Positions 62,231-64,000 of a stretch of 64,000 nt of DNA are shown in pieces. Each line of letters opens with the position of its first letter. Within the stretch, counting starts at the first letter, position 1. Source of the stretch: Devosia indica (GTDB lineage: Bacteria; Pseudomonadota; Alphaproteobacteria; Rhizobiales; Devosiaceae); contig NZ_PYVZ01000001.1 in the NCBI RefSeq assembly GCF_003056405.1, positions 248,001 to 312,000 of the forward strand, given 5' to 3'. Under the pieces are notes generated by a model. It had not been told where the DNA came from, searched no databases, and saw nothing but the letters and a program-made list of their open reading frames with translations. The translations under genes and the position numbers were made by a program.

Positions 62231-63117
62231 AGGCCTTCTTCGCCCTGATCCACCGCGAGTTCATCGAGCATCGCGGGGCCTTTTTCATCGCGCCGCTGGT
62301 GCTGGTAGGGGTGGTCTTTGCCCTGACCCTGCTGGCGTTCAGTGTTGACCGGCTCGACACGCGCTTTTCCGGTCAATTGCTGACCGTGGTGCCCACCTGG
62401 GTGTTCGAGGCCGGCTTTGCCGGTCTCTCGGGCGCCTGGCTGGCCTATCTGGGGTTCGTGCTGTTCTTTTATTGCGCCGATGGCTTTGCCGCCGACAAGC
62501 GCAACAATGCCATGCTGTTCTGGAAGTCGATGCCAGTCACCGACTTCAAGGTCCTGCTCAGCAAGATTACCGCCGCGCTGACCATCCTGCCCGGCGCCGT
62601 CTTTGCGGTGGCGCTGGTCAGCATCATGCTGATGTTTGGCGTGGCCTATGTCACCACCATGATCGCGGGCCTCGGCAATGCTGGGCTGTTCGGCGCCATT
62701 GTGGGGATTTACGGCCAGATGGCGCTGGTGTTCCTCGTGCTGCTGGTCTGCGGTCTCTTGTGGTATCTGCCCTATATGGCGCTGGTCGGCGCCCTGGGCA
62801 GCGTCGTGGGCCGCTGGGCCATTCCGCTTTCGCTGCTGCTGCCCACCGTGGTTTCCGCGCTGGAATGGGTGACCCTGGGGGGGCTGCATCCCTTTGCCAC
62901 CCGCACCTGGGCCTATCTCGACTACCGCTCGCAATTGCCGGTATCCACCGACCATCTCGACCGGGTCTTCGAGGGTCAGGAGCCGTTCGATGCCACGCTG
63001 TTCGTGACGGATTTCCTGCAGAAATTCGACTGGCTGCAGGTCGGTATCGGCATCGGGTTCGCCCTGGTCGCGCTCTATGTCGCCTCCGAATATCGCCGCC
63101 GGGCGGCCGCCAACTAA
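62227..63117 (+). CDS. ABC-2-type exporter permease
   Basis: 296 residues with about six TM segments. The start is FALIHREFIEHRGAFFIAPL, typical of ABC-2 permeases, with FYCADGFAADKRNNAMLFWK. A periplasmic loop is TDHLDRVFEGQEPFDATLFV. It partners the ATPase at 61331. A peptide or lipid substrate is possible, and its absence of nearby resistance genes leaves the target open. A hairpin terminator follows. Confidence 0.85.
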   Translation: MKAFFALIHREFIEHRGAFFIAPLVLVGVVFALTLLAFSVDRLDTRFSGQLLTVVPTWVFEAGFAGLSGAWLAYLGFVLFFYCADGFAADKRNNAMLFWKSMPVTDFKVLLSKITAALTILPGAVFAVALVSIMLMFGVAYVTTMIAGLGNAGLFGAIVGIYGQMALVFLVLLVCGLLWYLPYMALVGALGSVVGRWAIPLSLLLPTVVSALEWVTLGGLHPFATRTWAYLDYRSQLPVSTDHLDRVFEGQEPFDATLFVTDFLQKFDWLQVGIGIGFALVALYVASEYRRRAAAN

Positions 63118-63152
63118 AGTCCGTCAAGAAGACGATCCCATGCAAAACCTTG

Positions 63153-63187
63153 GCCGCCGCGCTCCGCAAAGGAGGCGGCGGTTTTCT
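63153..63187 (+). terminator. Terminator of the GntR-ABC operon
   Basis: CCGCC and CTCC pair with GGAG and GGCGG across a GCAAA loop (a small bulge between), followed by TTTTCTCTT. It is 36 bp after the permease stop. Confidence 0.65.
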
Positions 63188-63237
63188 CTTGTGCGGCGTC
63201 ATGCTAGATGCGCGCGACCCGAAGGACTTGAGGCCGC

Positions 63238-64000
63238 ATGACCCTGCCCCCGATCATCAGCTTCTGGCATGGCCCGCTGAGCTGGCTGGAGGTGTTGTGC
63301 ATCACCGCCTTTGTCCGGCGCGGCCATCGCGTGCTGGTGCATTCCTATGACACCATAGAGAACCTGCCGGCCGGGGCCGAATGGCGCGATGCGGCCGCAT
63401 TGCTGCCGCGCGAGAAGCTGGTGTTCTACAAGGGCAAGGGCACGCCGGGGGTGTTCTCGGACCATTTCCGCTATGCGGTGATGCGCGCCGGGCTGGGGGT
63501 CTATGCCGATCTCGACATCTATTGCGTGCGGCCCATTGAAGGGCCGCCGGATTATCTGTTCGCCTGGGAGCGGCCCGGCTCGGTCAATGGCGCGGTGCTG
63601 CATATACCGGCGGATGCGCCGCTGCTGGCCGATCTGCTGAGCATTTTCGAAGCCAGGAAGCGCCCGCTTTTCGAGCCGCATCTGCCACCAATGCGGCGCC
63701 TCGAAGTGGCGTTCCGTCGCCTGGTCGGGGACCGGGTTTCGCCCGAGCATATGCAATATGGTGCCACCGGCCCGATGGCGCTGACCCATTATGTCGCCCG
63801 GCACGGCCTGACCGACACGGTGCGGTCGGCGGCGACCTTCTATCCCGTGCCCTATGAGGGCATTCCGGCCCTAATGCAGGCCGGCTCCAGCCTGGACGCA
63901 GCCATCACCCCCGAAACGCTAGGTATTCACCTCTGGCGCAGCCAGTTGACCGATCGCGGCCGCGCCGGCCTGCCCCTGCCGGCCAAGGGCAGTGCCCTGG
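63238..64000 (+). CDS. Glycosyltransferase, sugar-binding (DXD, Gly_transf_sug) type, 3' end cut
   Basis: 254 codons are visible from the ATG at 63238, ending at the window edge without a stop. It starts MTLPPIISFWHGPLSWLEVL. FSDHFRYAVMRAGLGVYADL precedes D-I-Y-C-V-R-P, so DLD acts as the DxD metal motif of the capsular/OCH1-type glycosyltransferases. Expected role: transfer of a nucleotide sugar to a surface polysaccharide. The context downstream is unknown. Confidence 0.8.
   Translation, partial: MTLPPIISFWHGPLSWLEVLCITAFVRRGHRVLVHSYDTIENLPAGAEWRDAAALLPREKLVFYKGKGTPGVFSDHFRYAVMRAGLGVYADLDIYCVRPIEGPPDYLFAWERPGSVNGAVLHIPADAPLLADLLSIFEARKRPLFEPHLPPMRRLEVAFRRLVGDRVSPEHMQYGATGPMALTHYVARHGLTDTVRSAATFYPVPYEGIPALMQAGSSLDAAITPETLGIHLWRSQLTDRGRAGLPLPAKGSAL

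Overview
The window is GC-rich chromosomal DNA from an alphaproteobacterium of the Hyphomicrobiales (Rhizobiales). The mix of DUF1236, DksA-like, SulP/USP, RutR-type pyrimidine and amino-acid ABC genes suggests Devosia or a close relative. That placement rests on gene content and protein wording only; no database search was run.

Layout. 1-6.0 kb: end of an amino-acid ABC importer, then stress and housekeeping genes (YegP-like, Rdx-like, cyclic-nucleotide-binding, DUF1236, glutathione peroxidase, VOC/TetR pair) and a membrane protein flanked by two 24-residue membrane peptides. 6.1-17.2 kb: a nine-gene minus-strand operon for reductive pyrimidine degradation: beta-alanine aminotransferase, semialdehyde dehydrogenase, N-carbamoyl-beta-alanine amidohydrolase, dihydropyrimidinase and an ABC importer. 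A divergent TetR/RutR-type regulator has a RutR-like box in front of it. 17.2-21.7 kb: diguanylate cyclase, VOC protein, large membrane protein, MsrA. 22.0 kb: tRNA-Ser(GGA).

22.3-49.8 kb is an accessory zone bounded by two directly repeated 76-bp remnants of the 3' end of an IS3-type element (71/76 identical by eye). It starts beside tRNA-Ser and ends beside an orphan tRNA 3' end with its terminator. It holds several LysR/MarR/AraC-controlled detoxification-type genes, a DeoR-controlled Fbp/Afu-type ABC importer co-transcribed with an MBL-fold hydrolase, a histidine phosphatase and a HAD phosphatase, an inositol-phosphatase/TIM-barrel pair next to a truncated permease and a ROK fragment, a set of photolyase-associated genes without the photolyase, and a chimeric, frameshifted SDR gene.

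50.1-64 kb: a two-component system divergent from a secreted Gly/Ser-rich protein and an EF-hand protein, an MFS transporter, a DksA-type protein, a SulP transporter with a universal stress protein, DUF3237 and an FAD monooxygenase, a YtrA-type GntR regulator with its ABC exporter under a 10-bp-arm palindrome, and the start of a glycosyltransferase cut by the window end.

The strongest candidate for an undescribed system is the DeoR/ABC/MBL/phosphatase operon at 28.8-35.6 kb. It carries two identical 12-bp operator-like palindromes and looks like an importer plus stepwise dephosphorylation of a phosphorylated organic substrate.
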